Shown here in pieces: positions 37,865-49,823 of a stretch of 64,000 bases of DNA. Below the pieces are notes generated by a model. That model did not search any database. It was given only the letters and a program-made list of their open reading frames with translations, and was not told the DNA's origin. Position numbers and translations under genes: made by a program. Location of the stretch: NCBI RefSeq assembly GCF_017795885.1, contig NZ_CP059297.1, forward strand, positions 1,989,001-2,053,000. Direction: 5' to 3'. This DNA comes from Brevundimonas sp. AJA228-03. Lineage in GTDB: Bacteria > Pseudomonadota > Alphaproteobacteria > Caulobacterales > Caulobacteraceae. Each line of letters opens with the position of its first letter. The stretch's first letter is position 1.

Positions 37865-39278
37865 TACGCTTGATCTCGTCGTCATCGGCTCGGGTCCGGG
37901 GGGCTATGTCGCGGCCATCCGCGCCAGCCAGCTGGGCCTGAAGGTCGCCATCGTCGAGCGTGAGACCCTGGGCGGGATCTGCCTGAACTGGGGCTGCATC
38001 CCCACCAAGGCCCTGCTGAAGTCGGGTGAGAAGTACGAGAGCCTGAGTCATCTGAAGGACTATGGCCTGTCCGCCGACAAGGTCGGCTTCGATTTCGACG
38101 CCATCATCGCCCGCTCGCGCGGCGTGGCAAAACAGCTCAATCAGGGCGTCGGCTTCCTGATGAAAAAGAACAGGATCGAGGTCATCGAGGGCAACGCGAA
38201 GCTGGAGAAGGGTGCTGCGGCCCCCAGGGTCGTCATCGCGCTCAAGGCCGGCGGTTCGCGCACGGTCGAGGCCAGGGCGGTCATGCTGGCGGTCGGTGCC
38301 CGGGCCAGGGCCATCCCCCAGATCGGCCTGGAGGCCGACGGCGATCGGATCTGGGCCTATCGGGAAGCCATGGCACCCAAGGCCATGCCCCGGTCGATCA
38401 TCGTCATCGGATCGGGCGCGATCGGAATCGAATTCGGCAGCTTCTACAGAGCCCTGGGCGCGGAAGTTACGGTCGTGGAAGCGGTCGATCGGATCATGCC
38501 GGTCGAGGACGAAGAGGTCTCCAGAGCCGCCCGGAAGGCCTTCGAAAAGCGCGGCATGAAGTTCCGTACCGGCTGCAAGGTCACAAAGGTGTCCACCGTC
38601 TCCAGAGAGGGGGGCGGCAAGGGCGTGCAGGTGGGCATCGAGGCCGACGGCAAGGCCGAGGTGCTTGAGGCCGAGGTCTGCATCTCGGCGGTCGGCATCA
38701 CCGCCAACACCGACGGCATCGGGCTGGAGGCGCTGGGCGTGAAGATGGACCGCGGCCATATCGAGATCGACGGCCACTGCCGGACCAATGTGAAGGGGCT
38801 CTACGCCATCGGCGACTGCGCCGGTGCGCCATGGCTGGCCCACAAGGCCAGTCACGAAGGCATCCACGCCGCCGAACACATCGCCGGTTTCGCCTCGCCC
38901 AACGTCCATTCGCCCATCGCCGGCTGCACCTATGCCCAGCCCCAGGTCGCCTCGGTCGGGGTGACGGAGCAGGGCGCGCGTGAGGCGAAACGTGAGGTCA
39001 GGATCGGCCGCTTCCCCTTCAAGGTGAACGGCAAGGCCATCGCCTCGGGAGAGACCGAGGGGTTCGTCAAGACGATCTTCGACGCCCGGACCGGGGCCCT
39101 GATCGGGGCCCATATGATCGGGGCCGAGGTCACCGAAATGATCCAGGGCTATGTCACCGCCATCACCATGGAAGCGACCGAGGAAGACATCCACGGCATC
39201 GTCTATCCCCACCCGACCATGTCCGAGGCCATGCATGAGGCGGCGCTGGATGCGTATGGCCGGGTGATCCATCTCTAG
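37857..39278 (+). CDS. lpdA: Dihydrolipoyl dehydrogenase (E3)
   Basis: 473 residues. It reoxidises dihydrolipoyl groups of E2 and passes electrons to NAD through FAD and a disulfide. FAD motif GSGPGGYVAAIRASQLG, redox disulfide GGICLNWGCIPTKALLK, NAD motif VIGSGAIGIEFGSFYRALG and C-terminal HPTMSEAMHEAALDA (active-site His-Glu) are all present. As the fourth pdh gene it probably serves this complex, though it may also serve 2-oxoglutarate dehydrogenase. The start overlaps the peroxidase gene. Confidence 0.95.
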   Translation: MADTLDLVVIGSGPGGYVAAIRASQLGLKVAIVERETLGGICLNWGCIPTKALLKSGEKYESLSHLKDYGLSADKVGFDFDAIIARSRGVAKQLNQGVGFLMKKNRIEVIEGNAKLEKGAAAPRVVIALKAGGSRTVEARAVMLAVGARARAIPQIGLEADGDRIWAYREAMAPKAMPRSIIVIGSGAIGIEFGSFYRALGAEVTVVEAVDRIMPVEDEEVSRAARKAFEKRGMKFRTGCKVTKVSTVSREGGGKGVQVGIEADGKAEVLEAEVCISAVGITANTDGIGLEALGVKMDRGHIEIDGHCRTNVKGLYAIGDCAGAPWLAHKASHEGIHAAEHIAGFASPNVHSPIAGCTYAQPQVASVGVTEQGAREAKREVRIGRFPFKVNGKAIASGETEGFVKTIFDARTGALIGAHMIGAEVTEMIQGYVTAITMEATEEDIHGIVYPHPTMSEAMHEAALDAYGRVIHL

Positions 39279-39280
39279 GA

Positions 39281-39916
39281 ATGATTCGGCGCATGCCCGA
39301 CCCCTCGACGAGACCAATCTCCTGGGTCAGGTTCGCGCTGCTGGCGGGGATTGCCTTTCCGATCCTCTATTTCGCGATGCAGATCGCGCTGTTCCCCTTC
39401 GTTCCGGGGTATGATTTCGCCCGCGACGTGGCCAGTGAGCTAGGCTCGCTCGATTCGCCCGTGGCCAGCGTGTTCAACACCCTGGTGATGCTGATCGGGG
39501 CCATGGCGATTCTCGCCGGCGTGGGCCAGGTGGTCCGGATGCGCGGACTTGGCGTTAACCTGCCGATCGCCCTCGCGGCGGGTCTGTGTGTGATCAGCGT
39601 GGGCGGTGCCACCCTGTGGGCCGGACTGGTGCCGCTGCCTGACCCTTCACATGGCGCGAGCGGCCCCTTCATGCTCGCAGGCGTGGTCTATCCGGCGATC
39701 CTCCTGATCGTTTTCCGGCGCTCGTCTGTCTGGCGGCTCGCGTTCCTCTTCGCGTTGCTGGCGGTCGCCGCTTCTGCTGCGGTGATGACGGGCCAGACCG
39801 GCATCGACCTGATCCGGTGGGAGGGTGCGATCCAGCGACCCGTCGCCCTGGCCCTGCTGGGCCCCGTCGGCCTGGCCTCGTTTGCTCTCTGGCGGGGCAG
39901 GGTGCAACCCGGTTAG
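39281..39916 (+). CDS. DUF998 family membrane protein
   Basis: 211 residues from ATG 39281; ATG 39293 is an alternative. About six transmembrane helices with short polar loops. The pattern YDFARDVASELGSLDSPVAS between TM1 and TM2 and the Pro/His loop PLPDPSHGASGPFM fit the DUF998 family. Function is unknown. It starts 2 bases after lpdA, so it may ride on the pdh transcript, but it has no known link to the complex. Confidence 0.8.
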   Translation: MIRRMPDPSTRPISWVRFALLAGIAFPILYFAMQIALFPFVPGYDFARDVASELGSLDSPVASVFNTLVMLIGAMAILAGVGQVVRMRGLGVNLPIALAAGLCVISVGGATLWAGLVPLPDPSHGASGPFMLAGVVYPAILLIVFRRSSVWRLAFLFALLAVAASAAVMTGQTGIDLIRWEGAIQRPVALALLGPVGLASFALWRGRVQPG

Positions 39917-40017
39917 CCCAAACGGTCGTCCGCGCCGATCGGTGAACGCCTGTGGCCGGGTGATCCGCATCTCACTGAAGGCTTGCGCTCGGCCGGGGCA
40001 GGGCGCTCTGTGCGCAG

Positions 40018-40713
40018 ATGAAGCGATCCCATCTCGAAGGCCACGTCATCTCGCGCGTCGGATGGCTCAGGGCGGCCGTCCTTGGCGCGAATGACGGCAT
40101 CGTGTCGACGGCCAGTCTGATCATGGGTGTGGCCGCAGCCGGCTCCTCGAAATCCGCCGTCCTGGTGGCCGGCATCGCCGGTCTGGTGGCCGGGGCCCTG
40201 TCGATGGCCGCAGGCGAATACGTCTCCGTCAGTTCCCAATCGGACACCGAAAAGGCGGATCTGGCCAAGGAGAGGGCCGAGCTGGAGGCATCGCCGGAGG
40301 CGGAAACGCGCGAGCTGAGCCAGATCTACGTCGAGCGTGGCCTGACCCCGGACCTTGCCAATCAGGTCGCCGCGCAGCTCATGCGGGTCGATCCCCTGAT
40401 GGCCCACGCACGGGATGAACTCGGCATCTCGACCTTCACCACGGCCAGACCCGTCCAGGCCGCGCTGACCTCTGCAGCGACGTTCACCCTGGGGGCCGCA
40501 GCGCCCTTGCTGGCTGTTTTCATCACGCCCATTGAGGGGGTGATGCCCGTCGTGGCCGTATCGTCCCTGGTCTTTCTCGCCGTCCTTGGTGGGCTCGGCG
40601 CCGCCGCCGGCGGGGCAGGCCTGTTCCGGCCCATCGCGCGTGTCGTCTTCTGGGGCGCGATCGCCCTGGCCGTCACAGCGGGCATCGGCCGACTGTTTGG
40701 CGTCGTGACCTGA
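40018..40713 (+). CDS. VIT1/CCC1-type metal transporter family protein
   Basis: 231 residues. About five transmembrane helices with the VIT signature: GWLRAAVLGANDGIVSTASL in TM1 and GLVAGALSMAAGEYVSVSSQ in TM2, followed by a cytoplasmic helical segment rich in Glu (residues ~75-110) that resembles the metal-binding domain. Eukaryotic relatives move Fe or Mn into vacuoles; bacterial ones probably export these metals. It stands alone downstream of the DUF998 gene and converges with DUF3606. Confidence 0.9.
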   Translation: MKRSHLEGHVISRVGWLRAAVLGANDGIVSTASLIMGVAAAGSSKSAVLVAGIAGLVAGALSMAAGEYVSVSSQSDTEKADLAKERAELEASPEAETRELSQIYVERGLTPDLANQVAAQLMRVDPLMAHARDELGISTFTTARPVQAALTSAATFTLGAAAPLLAVFITPIEGVMPVVAVSSLVFLAVLGGLGAAAGGAGLFRPIARVVFWGAIALAVTAGIGRLFGVVT

Positions 40714-40714
40714 A

Positions 40715-40897
40715 TCAGCGCTTCTTGCCGAGTTCTGCAGCGATGTCCTTGACCATCCGGCCGGCCTTGCGATGCGCCGCCGTGATCTGTTCTCGGGTCA
40801 CGCCCCAGCGCTTCATCCAGTATTCGACAGCCTGGCGCTCCGACAGGTCCAGACGGTCCTTGTCGATGAAACCGCGTTTGTCCTTGAGGCCAGCCAT
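40715..40897 (-). CDS. DUF3606 family small protein
   Basis: 60 residues, basic, with no signal or TM. The pattern DLSERQAVEYWMKRWGVTREQI, then AHRKAGRMVKDIAAEL, is the DUF3606 signature: a short helical protein common in alphaproteobacteria. Function is unknown; it is often annotated as stress-related. The 52-bp upstream gap (40898-40949) is the most AT-rich stretch nearby (ATATATTATGCG) and probably holds its promoter. The stop is one base from the VIT gene stop. Confidence 0.85.
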   Translation of the reverse strand: MAGLKDKRGFIDKDRLDLSERQAVEYWMKRWGVTREQITAAHRKAGRMVKDIAAELGKKR

Positions 40898-40949
40898 GAG
40901 GGCGTTTCCCTTTATCGCCTAAGATATATTATGCGAAATTGTAGATGGA

Positions 40950-41750
40950 TCAGAGGCGGATCGCTGCGGTCCAGCCATCGTGTGCGATCTCCACGTCTGA
41001 CGGAACAAGCGCCGACAACGCCTTGTAATCCAGATCGATATGCAGGTTCGTCAGCACCGCCTTGCCGACATCGGCAGCGGCGATCCATTCCAGCGCCTGG
41101 TCCACGTGGGCGTGCGTCGGATGGCGTGTCCAGCGCAAGGCGTCGATGATCCAGATGTCGGACCCGCTCACGGCGCGCAGCGCGTCATCGTCGAGGGCAT
41201 CGACATCGCTCGAATAGCTGACAGGACCCAGTCGATAGCCGACGGACCGGATGGGCCCATGGCCCTGGTCGAACGTCACGACCGGTACCGCGCCCCCCGG
41301 GCCGTCGACCTCCCAGGGCGTGCCGTGAGCCGGAAGGTCCTGCGCCTCCAGAATGGCCGGATAACCCTGTTTGCTCTCGAAGATGTAGTCGAACCGGTGG
41401 GTCAGCGCCGTCCGTGTCGCTGCATCCATCCAGGCCGGAAGCCGCTGGCGCCGTCGCAGGGCGAACACCCGCAGATCGTCGATACCGTGGGTCTGGTCGG
41501 CGTGATCGTGGGTGATCAGCACGGCGTCCACGCGGGTCGCCCGCGCGGTCAGCATCTGCTGACGCAGGTCCGGAGACGTGTCGATCAGCAGACATGTCTC
41601 TCCGTCCGGGCCTTTCCGACGCGCCAGCATCGAACATCTGGAGCGCAGGTTCCTCGGCTCGGCCGGATCGCACGCCCCCCAGTCGCCATCGCCCCGTGGC
41701 ACGCCACCGGACGACCCGCACCCCAGGATGGTGATCTCCAGATCGCTCAT
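40950..41750 (-). CDS. MBL-fold metal-dependent hydrolase, PhnP-like
   Basis: 266 residues. It is a metallo-beta-lactamase fold phosphodiesterase-type protein. The N-terminus ITILGCGSSGGVPRGDGDWG is typical of the PhnP/RNase Z-like branch; the metal site is THDHADQTHG (about residues 79-88), with further ligands in the SYSSDVDAL and ALRWTRHPTHAHVDQALEW regions. Substrate is unknown; cyclic phosphodiesters are plausible. It follows tatD with a 4-base overlap, an arrangement conserved across alphaproteobacteria. Confidence 0.9.
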   Translation of the reverse strand: MSDLEITILGCGSSGGVPRGDGDWGACDPAEPRNLRSRCSMLARRKGPDGETCLLIDTSPDLRQQMLTARATRVDAVLITHDHADQTHGIDDLRVFALRRRQRLPAWMDAATRTALTHRFDYIFESKQGYPAILEAQDLPAHGTPWEVDGPGGAVPVVTFDQGHGPIRSVGYRLGPVSYSSDVDALDDDALRAVSGSDIWIIDALRWTRHPTHAHVDQALEWIAAADVGKAVLTNLHIDLDYKALSALVPSDVEIAHDGWTAAIRL

Positions 41751-42529
41751 GCGGGCCTCGGGATCCGATCGAACAGACCAAAGAAGGCATCCGTCGTCTG
41801 CGCCTCGGCCTCCTCCGGCGTCCAGCCCCGGATATCCGCCAGCGCCTGAAGCACATGGCCGATATAGGCGGGCTCGTTCCGCCGTCCGCGATGGGGCACC
41901 GGGGCCAGATACGGACAGTCGGTTTCGACGATGATGCGATCCGCCGGCATGGTGCGGATCACCGCGCGCACATCCTCCGCCGCCTTGAAGGTGGCGATGC
42001 CCGAGACCGAGAACCAGGCCCCCAATTCCGAAGCTGTTTCTGCAAGTTCATGCCCGCTTGTGTAGCAATGCATGAGGAACCTGAAGGCCCCCTTCTCCAC
42101 CTCTTCTCTCAGGATCGCGGCCATCCGGTCGTCCGCTTCGCGCGTGTGCACGACCAGCGGCAAGCCCGTCTGGCGTGCGGCGACGATATGTTCGCGAAAC
42201 ACCGCCTCCTGCTGGTCCCGAGGGCTGAGGTCATAGTGGAAATCCAGTCCGCACTCCCCGATTCCGACCACACGCGGGCGCCGGGCCAGGGCCACCAGAT
42301 CCGCAGCGGTCATCTCAAGGTGATGCCGCGCCTCGTGGGGATGCGCCCCCACGGTGCACCAGATGTCGGGATGCTGCGTTGCCAGGGCGTGGGTCGCCTC
42401 GAAGGTGGCGAGCGAGTCCGATATCTCGACCATCAGGTCCACGCCCGCCGTCCGTGCGCGCGCGATGACCGCATCGCGATCCTCGTCGAACTGGACCGCA
42501 TGCAGATTGACGTGGCTGTCGATCAGCAT
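41747..42529 (-). CDS. tatD: TatD-family metal-dependent DNase
   Basis: 260 residues. It is a TIM-barrel hydrolase; characterised members are Mg-dependent 3'-to-5' DNases. Family motifs include GIGECGLDFHYDLS, VHTREADDRM, FLMHCYTS and VETDCPYLAPVPHRGRRNEP. The usual N-terminal HxH metal motif reads DSHVNLH, with Asn in place of the second His. I recall this variant in other alphaproteobacterial TatD proteins. holB is 7 bases upstream, and the MBL gene overlaps the end. Confidence 0.92.
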   Translation of the reverse strand: MLIDSHVNLHAVQFDEDRDAVIARARTAGVDLMVEISDSLATFEATHALATQHPDIWCTVGAHPHEARHHLEMTAADLVALARRPRVVGIGECGLDFHYDLSPRDQQEAVFREHIVAARQTGLPLVVHTREADDRMAAILREEVEKGAFRFLMHCYTSGHELAETASELGAWFSVSGIATFKAAEDVRAVIRTMPADRIIVETDCPYLAPVPHRGRRNEPAYIGHVLQALADIRGWTPEEAEAQTTDAFFGLFDRIPRPA

Positions 42530-42536
42530 GGCGACC

Positions 42537-43517
42537 TCACCGACCCGCCTGGGCCTTGGCCCGCGACAGGTCGGCCAGGGCCCCGGCCAGCACGTCGGCG
42601 CGATCCAGGTTCACGGCGGCGGTCCGGTCCGGCAGTTCGCTCAGCCGGGTCCAGAGATCCGCCCAGACCGCGCCGTCGCTCCCCTCCAGCGCCCTCGTTT
42701 TCACGGCGGCGGTCAGGCGATCCATCAGCGCCTCGAACCGCCCCTGCCCGTCCGCCCCGCGAAAGGTGTCCGACATCGCCATCTGCTCGGCCCGGTCCAG
42801 CGCGGGCTCGTCCACCCAGCGCCGGGCGAGCCGGTCGAGCGCCAGACTGGCCTCGGTCGCCAGGGACAGGGCCGCGCCGGGCGATCCCCGCGCCATCCCC
42901 GCGATCCGCAGGGCCTCGTCACCGTCCAGATCGGTCTGGCGCGAGACCAGAGCCGCGACTGCGGCATCATCCCAGGGCGCGAACGTCAGCCGACGGCATC
43001 GCGACCGGATCGTGGCCAGCAGTCGCCCCGGCGCATGACTGATCAGGAACAGCACACCGCGCTCCGGTGGCTCTTCCAGAGTCTTCAACAAGGCATTGGC
43101 CGCATTGGAATTCAGGTCGTCAGCCGTATCCACGATCGCGACGCGATACGCGGCCTGGGACGGGCTTTTGGAAAAGAACTCCGGCAGATCGCGCGCCTGA
43201 TCGACGGAGATGGATTTCTTCGTCTTGCCACCGTCCGACAGGCGCTCGAGCACCATCAGATCCGGATGCGACTGGGCCGACACCAGCTGGCTGACCGGAT
43301 CGCCGGGCGATGCGCCCAGCGCCCCCCGCGTCGGGTCAGGCCGCGCCCCCAGCAGACGGCGTGCCGCGCGATAGGCGAAGGTCGCCTTGCCCAGACCCTC
43401 AGGTCCGCACAGCAACCAGGCGTGATGCAGCCGCCCCCGATCCAGTGCCTCCAGAAAGGCCTTTTCCGCCCCTGCGGACGCCACCAGGTCGAAGCGATCT
43501 CTCGGCTCGGCCGTCAT
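42537..43517 (-). CDS. holB: DNA polymerase III delta' subunit
   Basis: 326 residues from the ATG at 43517, which overlaps the tmk stop; the upstream extension is within tmk. It is the clamp-loader subunit of the replicase. The P-loop-like GPEGLGKATFAYRAA (about residues 35-49) is present, and the arm DTADDLNSNAANALLKTLEEPP matches the SRC-containing region of delta' proteins (SHAPGRLLATIRSRCRRL). The tmk-holB-tatD-MBL order is conserved, but metG, which I recall between holB and tatD in relatives, is absent. Confidence 0.92.
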   Translation of the reverse strand: MTAEPRDRFDLVASAGAEKAFLEALDRGRLHHAWLLCGPEGLGKATFAYRAARRLLGARPDPTRGALGASPGDPVSQLVSAQSHPDLMVLERLSDGGKTKKSISVDQARDLPEFFSKSPSQAAYRVAIVDTADDLNSNAANALLKTLEEPPERGVLFLISHAPGRLLATIRSRCRRLTFAPWDDAAVAALVSRQTDLDGDEALRIAGMARGSPGAALSLATEASLALDRLARRWVDEPALDRAEQMAMSDTFRGADGQGRFEALMDRLTAAVKTRALEGSDGAVWADLWTRLSELPDRTAAVNLDRADVLAGALADLSRAKAQAGR

Positions 43518-44140
43518 GGTGCCAGCGTCTCCACGGCCGCCCACACGCGCGCCTCGACCTCATCGACCGACCCGGTCGCATCGATCAGGCGGCACCGCTC
43601 CGGATGCGTTTCGACGATGGCCTGAAAGGCCTGCCTCAGAGCCTGATGAAAGGCGATGCCCTTGGACTCGAAGCGGGTGTCTTCCTGGGCACGCGCCAGG
43701 GCGCGTTCCAGTCCGACTTCGGTCGGCAGGTCGAAAACGAGCGTCAGATCCGGCTGATTGCGCCCGACCACATGCCGGTCGAGCGCCTCGACAAACGCGG
43801 TCTCGGCGCCCCCCGCCAATCCCTGATAGGCGCGACTGGAATCGGCGAAGCGGTCGCAAACGACCCAGTGTCCGGCCTCCAGCGCCGGCAGAATGGTACG
43901 CTCCAGGTGATCGGAGCGCGCCGCGAACATCAGCAGCAGCTCGGTCCGCGCGGACCAGCGATCGGCGCTGCCGCGGACCACCAGCTCGCGGATGGCCTCG
44001 CCGCCGTGGGACCCCCCGGGCTCGCGGGTCCGAATCACCTCGCGACCCCCCGCGCGCAGACGATCGACCAGACGGGCGACCTGGGTGGACTTTCCGGTCC
44101 CCTCCCCGCCTTCAAACGTAATGAACCGACCGCGCGCCAT
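43514..44140 (-). CDS. tmk: Thymidylate kinase
   Basis: 208 residues. It phosphorylates dTMP to dTDP. P-loop FEGGEGTGKSTQ (about residues 9-20), DR(F/Y) motif VVCDRFADSSRAYQG, and TREPGGSHGGEAIRE are diagnostic. The lid region has ARAQEDTRFESKGIAFH. Length is standard. The stop overlaps the holB ATG. 48 bases separate it from the upstream rlpA stop. Confidence 0.95.
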   Translation of the reverse strand: MARGRFITFEGGEGTGKSTQVARLVDRLRAGGREVIRTREPGGSHGGEAIRELVVRGSADRWSARTELLLMFAARSDHLERTILPALEAGHWVVCDRFADSSRAYQGLAGGAETAFVEALDRHVVGRNQPDLTLVFDLPTEVGLERALARAQEDTRFESKGIAFHQALRQAFQAIVETHPERCRLIDATGSVDEVEARVWAAVETLAP

Positions 44141-44188
44141 CGGCGCACAATGGCGACCCCGACGCCCGGGGCCAAGGGCGCTTCGGTC

Positions 44189-45013
44189 CTATCGCGCCGA
44201 TATCAACAGGGCGTCGCGAAATCCCCGCGCCACGACGGACTGTCGTGCCTGTTCGGCGGCATTCGCGTCGGGCCAGGGTCCCAGCAGCACCCGGAACCTG
44301 GAGTTGTCGGTCGCGGCCTGCACCCGGGCCGTCTCGCCCAGACGCCCGGCCGCGGCCCGCGCCTCCGGCCGGGTCGGATAGGCCGCGACCTCGATCCAGA
44401 AATGTGCGGACGAAGCCATGGGTATGGGGGCCGGTTCGGGCACGGCGGCCGGCTGTCGGGGTTGCGACCGGGCGGACGAAAGCACGGCACCACCCCCGAC
44501 CCTGGGGGCGCGGCCCATGTAACGGACACGAACTTCGCCCACGCCACGCTGCAGAAGATCCAGCGCCTCGGCGGCGCCTCGGGACAGATCGATGATCCGG
44601 TCGTCGACGAAGGGTCCCCGATCATTGACGCGCAGGACGACCGTCCGTCCGTTGGCCAGGTTGGTCACCTCGACCAGCCCCGGCAGCGGCAGTGTCTTGT
44701 GGGCCGCCGTCAGGGCGTGCATGTCGAACCGCTCGCCGGTCGATGTCGGCCGCCCGTTGAACTGGTCGCCATACCAGGACGCCATGCCGACCTCGTCATA
44801 TCCCGGCTGTTCCGCCGGTCGATACCAGCGTCCCCTGATCTGATACGGCCGCATCGTGCCCGACACGATCGGTGCGGGGTCGGTCACGACCGGAATCACG
44901 GCCCGTCGCGTGCCACCGGGCGCGCCGGCGCTGGCGCAGGCTGCGAGCGTCGACAACGCGGTGCCGACGACCAAGAACCTGAGAGCCGCCCGAAGGTTTG
45001 TCATCCCGATCAT
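44189..45013 (-). CDS. rlpA: RlpA-like lipoprotein with SPOR domain
   Basis: 274 residues from ATG 45013; ATG 45004 is an alternative, and a longer frame reaches 45082. A lipoprotein signal (LRFLVVGTALSTLAAC) anchors it in the envelope. The double-psi beta-barrel RlpA domain has MASWYGDQFNGRPTSTGERF, LTAAHKTLPLPGLVEVTN and VLRVNDRGPFVDDRIIDLS, including the catalytic-type Asp/His. A Pro-rich linker leads to a C-terminal SPOR domain (~190-274), which binds denuded septal peptidoglycan. P. aeruginosa RlpA is a lytic transglycosylase; activity here is inferred. Confidence 0.9.
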   Translation of the reverse strand: MIGMTNLRAALRFLVVGTALSTLAACASAGAPGGTRRAVIPVVTDPAPIVSGTMRPYQIRGRWYRPAEQPGYDEVGMASWYGDQFNGRPTSTGERFDMHALTAAHKTLPLPGLVEVTNLANGRTVVLRVNDRGPFVDDRIIDLSRGAAEALDLLQRGVGEVRVRYMGRAPRVGGGAVLSSARSQPRQPAAVPEPAPIPMASSAHFWIEVAAYPTRPEARAAAGRLGETARVQAATDNSRFRVLLGPWPDANAAEQARQSVVARGFRDALLISAR

Positions 45014-45043
45014 GGCTTCATGATCGACCGGACGATTTCCGTT

Positions 45044-45071
45044 TTGGTTAACGGGCGCGTCGCTGCTATGC
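45044..45071 (+). promoter_or_regulatory. Predicted promoter of tRNA-Ser
   Basis: TTGGTT (45044-45049), 16-bp spacer, CTATGC (45066-45071) within GCTATGCC. The expected start point near 45078 is 7 bases before the mature tRNA 5' end. The -35 overlaps a TTAAC tetranucleotide context (GGTTAACG) resembling a CtrA half-site, but no second half is seen. Confidence 0.45.
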
Positions 45072-45084
45072 CTTGTGTCCATAC

Positions 45085-45174
45085 GGACAGGTGGCCGAGT
45101 GGTTTAAGGCAGCGGTCTTGAAAACCGCCGCAGGTGAAAGCCTGCCGTGGGTTCGAATCCCACCCTGTCCGCCA
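45085..45174 (+). tRNA. tRNA-Ser (anticodon UGA)
   Basis: A 90-nt class II tRNA. The acceptor arms GGACAGG (45085-45091) and CCTGTCC (45164-45170) pair perfectly, G73 follows, and CCA (45172-45174) is encoded. The anticodon stem GCGGT/ACCGC (45112-45116, 45124-45128) encloses CTTGAAA with anticodon TGA at 45119-45121. A long variable arm and GGTTCGAATCC T-arm complete the serine-type fold. It reads UCA codons and, by wobble, other UCN codons. It is convergent with katG, with a shared hairpin between them. Confidence 0.97.
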
Positions 45175-45190
45175 CAGCTCCAAGACGAAG

Positions 45191-45219
45191 CGGCCCCCGC
45201 CCGGGTCGGACGGGGGCCG
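45191..45219 (+). terminator. Hairpin between tRNA-Ser and katG
   Basis: CGGCCCCCG (45191-45199), 11-nt loop, CGGGGGCCG (45211-45219): a perfect 9-bp GC stem in the 69-bp gap between two convergent genes. Only short T-containing runs follow on either strand, so it is a probable bidirectional terminator of limited strength. Confidence 0.6.
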
Positions 45220-45243
45220 TTAACGTCTCGGGTCCTCGACCGG

Positions 45244-47475
<2,232 letters not shown>

Positions 47476-47545
47476 TTATGTGGTTGAGGACGGAGAGGAT
47501 AGACCCTGGCGGGCATTAGTCTAACTTGAAATATTGATCGTCAGG

Positions 47546-47559
47546 ATAGGTTAGGCCTA

Positions 47560-47560
<1 letters not shown>
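47546..47560 (-). promoter_or_regulatory. OxyR-like box upstream of katG
   Basis: Read on the katG strand: ATAGGCCTAACCTAT, fitting ATAG-N7-CTAT, the core of the OxyR half-site (ATAGntnnnanCTAT) with one further mismatch. The flanking dyad GATAGG/CCTATC (47545-47550, 47556-47561) is perfect. It sits about 90 bases before the katG ATG and overlaps the pyrG stop codon. A second, properly spaced half-site is poor. Confidence 0.5.
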
Positions 47561-49215
<1,655 letters not shown>

Positions 49216-49223
49216 TCACCTTA

Positions 49224-49238
49224 GAGCCGATTCGGCTC
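49224..49238 (-). other. Inverted repeat between secG and pyrG
   Basis: GAGCCGA, one T, TCGGCTC (49224-49230, 49232-49238): two perfect 7-bp arms with a GATTC core, which is also a GANTC site for the CcrM methyltransferase of Caulobacterales. It is 14 bases upstream of the pyrG start on the minus strand. Its function is unknown. Confidence 0.5.
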
Positions 49239-49327
49239 CAGCTTCGGATCGGTTCGCGATCCATCTGTTGAAAACACATCTTCGGCCCCACCGTCGGCGG
49301 GTGCAGGAGGCTGGATCGGCGGGGAAG

Positions 49328-49347
49328 CGGCGGAGGAGCCTCCGCCG
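49328..49347 (-). terminator. GC-rich hairpin after secG
   Basis: CGGCGGAGG (49328-49336), AG loop, CCTCCGCCG (49339-49347): a 9-bp stem, 5 bases beyond the secG stop on the minus strand. No T-tract follows, so it may attenuate or stabilise rather than fully terminate. Confidence 0.5.
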
Positions 49348-49352
49348 TCACC

Positions 49353-49772
49353 CTAGTTCGCCGGCGTCTGTGCCGGGGCCGGGGCCACGCCCGCTGTCGG
49401 CAGGCTGGCTTCCAGGTCGTCCAGCGACGGCGCGGCCGGCTGCGACGGCGTCGCGGGATTGGGTGCCGGGGCCGTCGGCGTCGACGGAGCCGTATCGAGG
49501 GCGATGGAGCCGACGGCATCGGCATCAACGACCGAACGGTTCGACCGCTCCACATTGCCCAGAATGGTCAGGCTGATCGCGCAGATCACGAAACCCGCGC
49601 CCAGCCACCAGGTCGTGGTGGTCAGCAGATTGCCCGCCCCGCGCGCGGTCATGAAGCCCGACGGACCTCCGCCCATGCCCAGGGCGCCCCCTTCGGAACG
49701 CTGCAAAAGGATCACGCCGGTCAGGGCCAGCGAGATCAGGATCATGACGACGAGGAGAATGGTCTGGAGCAT
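49353..49772 (-). CDS. secG: Preprotein translocase subunit SecG
   Basis: 139 residues. Two TMs (about residues 3-22 and 52-72) flank the conserved loop LQRSEGGALGMGGGPSGFMTARGAGNLL, part of which matches SecG proteins. It is an accessory subunit of SecYEG. The C-terminal tail (residues ~85-139) is Ala/Pro/Thr-rich and longer than in E. coli (110 residues), as often in alphaproteobacteria. It lies between tpiA and pyrG, a conserved order. Confidence 0.93.
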   Translation of the reverse strand: MLQTILLVVMILISLALTGVILLQRSEGGALGMGGGPSGFMTARGAGNLLTTTTWWLGAGFVICAISLTILGNVERSNRSVVDADAVGSIALDTAPSTPTAPAPNPATPSQPAAPSLDDLEASLPTAGVAPAPAQTPAN

Positions 49773-49823
49773 GGTCGCTTACATGTGTGGCGGGACGGTC
49801 CGCCGATCAAGCGGCGGCGTCTA

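Noticed and set aside
43310..45121. A 603-codon plus-strand frame opposite holB, tmk and rlpA
   Set aside because: It spans three real genes on the other strand and shows no domain.
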